DNA of 14,552 nucleotides. It comes from an uncultured Eubacteriales bacterium. Lineage in GTDB: Bacteria > Bacillota > Clostridia > Oscillospirales > Ruminococcaceae. Below, piece after piece: positions 14,109-14,552 of the stretch. Each line of letters opens with the position of its first letter. The stretch's first letter is position 1. The DNA is taken from contig CAUHFD010000048.1 in assembly GCA_959605275.1 (NCBI GenBank), positions 1 through 14,552 of the forward strand, given 5' to 3'. A program made the position numbers and the translations under genes. Under the pieces are notes generated by a model that worked only from the letters and a program-made list of their open reading frames with translations, made no database searches and was not told the DNA's origin.

Positions 14109-14552
14109 ATGAGATTATTTTTCACCAAAATGCAGGGATGCGGAAACGATTATATTTATTTTGATTGCTTTCATCAAAATATGCCAAACCCAGAGGAGCT
14201 CGGAAAGCGTTTTGCTGACCGTCATTTCGGTATCGGCGGAGACGGTATTGTTTTAATTTGTCCGTCTGAGATTGCGGATGCAAAAATGAGAATGTTTAAT
14301 GCGGACGGCAGCGAAGGGAAAATGTGCGGCAATGCCATTCGTTGTGTCGGTAAATATTTGTATGAGAATAAACTGGTCAATGAAGATATCGTAACAGTGG
14401 AAACGCTGAGCGGAATCAAAACGTTGGAACTGACGGTGCAAAACGGTTTGGTGCATGCCGTCAGTGTGGATATGGGGCAGGCGGTGTTGACTCCGGAGAA
14501 GATTCCGGTCCGGTTGGAAGGCGACAAAGCCGTTAACGTGCCGGTTGAGATT
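14109..14552 (+). CDS. dapF: Diaminopimelate epimerase, N-terminal part (runs off the window)
   Basis: Interconverts LL- and meso-diaminopimelate in the lysine and peptidoglycan pathway. The first 148 codons are present and open to the window end. Signatures are FTKMQGCGNDYIYFD at the N-terminus, FGIGGDGIVLI, FNADGSEGKMCGNAIRC with the first catalytic Cys in MCGN, and the start of the second half-domain. The second catalytic Cys would lie beyond the window. AAGGAGGG (14093-14100) precedes ATG 14109 with 8 bases between. It has its own promoter, so it is probably not dependent on carA transcription. Confidence 0.94.
   Translation, partial: MRLFFTKMQGCGNDYIYFDCFHQNMPNPEELGKRFADRHFGIGGDGIVLICPSEIADAKMRMFNADGSEGKMCGNAIRCVGKYLYENKLVNEDIVTVETLSGIKTLELTVQNGLVHAVSVDMGQAVLTPEKIPVRLEGDKAVNVPVEI

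Noticed and set aside
1..14552. Mobile elements, CRISPR arrays, tRNA or rRNA genes
   Set aside because: No transposase, integrase, terminal inverted repeats, regularly spaced repeats or tRNA-like cloverleaf were seen. The region looks like core chromosome.

Overview
The window (about 14.5 kb, moderate to low GC, strong AGGAGG-type ribosome binding sites, textbook TTGACA/TATAAT promoters, a sortase-type surface protein) looks like a chromosomal nitrogen-assimilation locus of an anaerobic Gram-positive bacterium, most likely a member of class Clostridia. The family cannot be fixed from sequence alone.

Layout. (1) Bases 37-1967, plus strand: a type I glutamine synthetase (glnA) followed by an ANTAR-domain RNA-binding regulator (NitR-like) with a degenerate receiver domain, closed by a strong bidirectional terminator. 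(2) Bases 2047-4899, minus strand: a secreted beta-helix/MucBP-like surface protein with a LAETG sorting signal, and L-lactate dehydrogenase. (3) Bases 5086-7173, minus strand: a type III glutamine synthetase (glnN) with its own promoter, leader and terminator. (4) Bases 7644-12682, plus strand, divergent from glnN: a five-gene operon for a 'split' glutamate synthase: class II glutaminase subunit, ferredoxin-FMN synthase subunit, a four-cluster ferredoxin, an FAD/NAD(P) oxidoreductase, and a stand-alone GXGXG-domain subunit. (5) Bases 12956-14552, plus strand: carA (small subunit of carbamoyl-phosphate synthetase) and the start of dapF, which runs off the window.

How it fits together. Two unrelated glutamine synthetases make glutamine. 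The split glutamate synthase transfers its amide to 2-oxoglutarate, presumably with electrons delivered through the co-encoded oxidoreductase and ferredoxin. CarA is another glutamine consumer.

The most interesting point is regulatory. The divergent glnN and glutamate synthase transcripts each begin, within a few bases of the predicted start, with a small hairpin carrying the identical hexaloop AAAGGC. This has the A1/G4 pattern of ANTAR-protein RNA targets. In both leaders the loop and 3' arm of this hairpin also form the 5' arm of a strong intrinsic terminator. The simplest reading is that the ANTAR protein encoded beside glnA relieves termination in both leaders, making the locus one antitermination circuit around the GS-GOGAT cycle. 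Known ANTAR targets usually have two such hairpins; here only one per leader fits the consensus.
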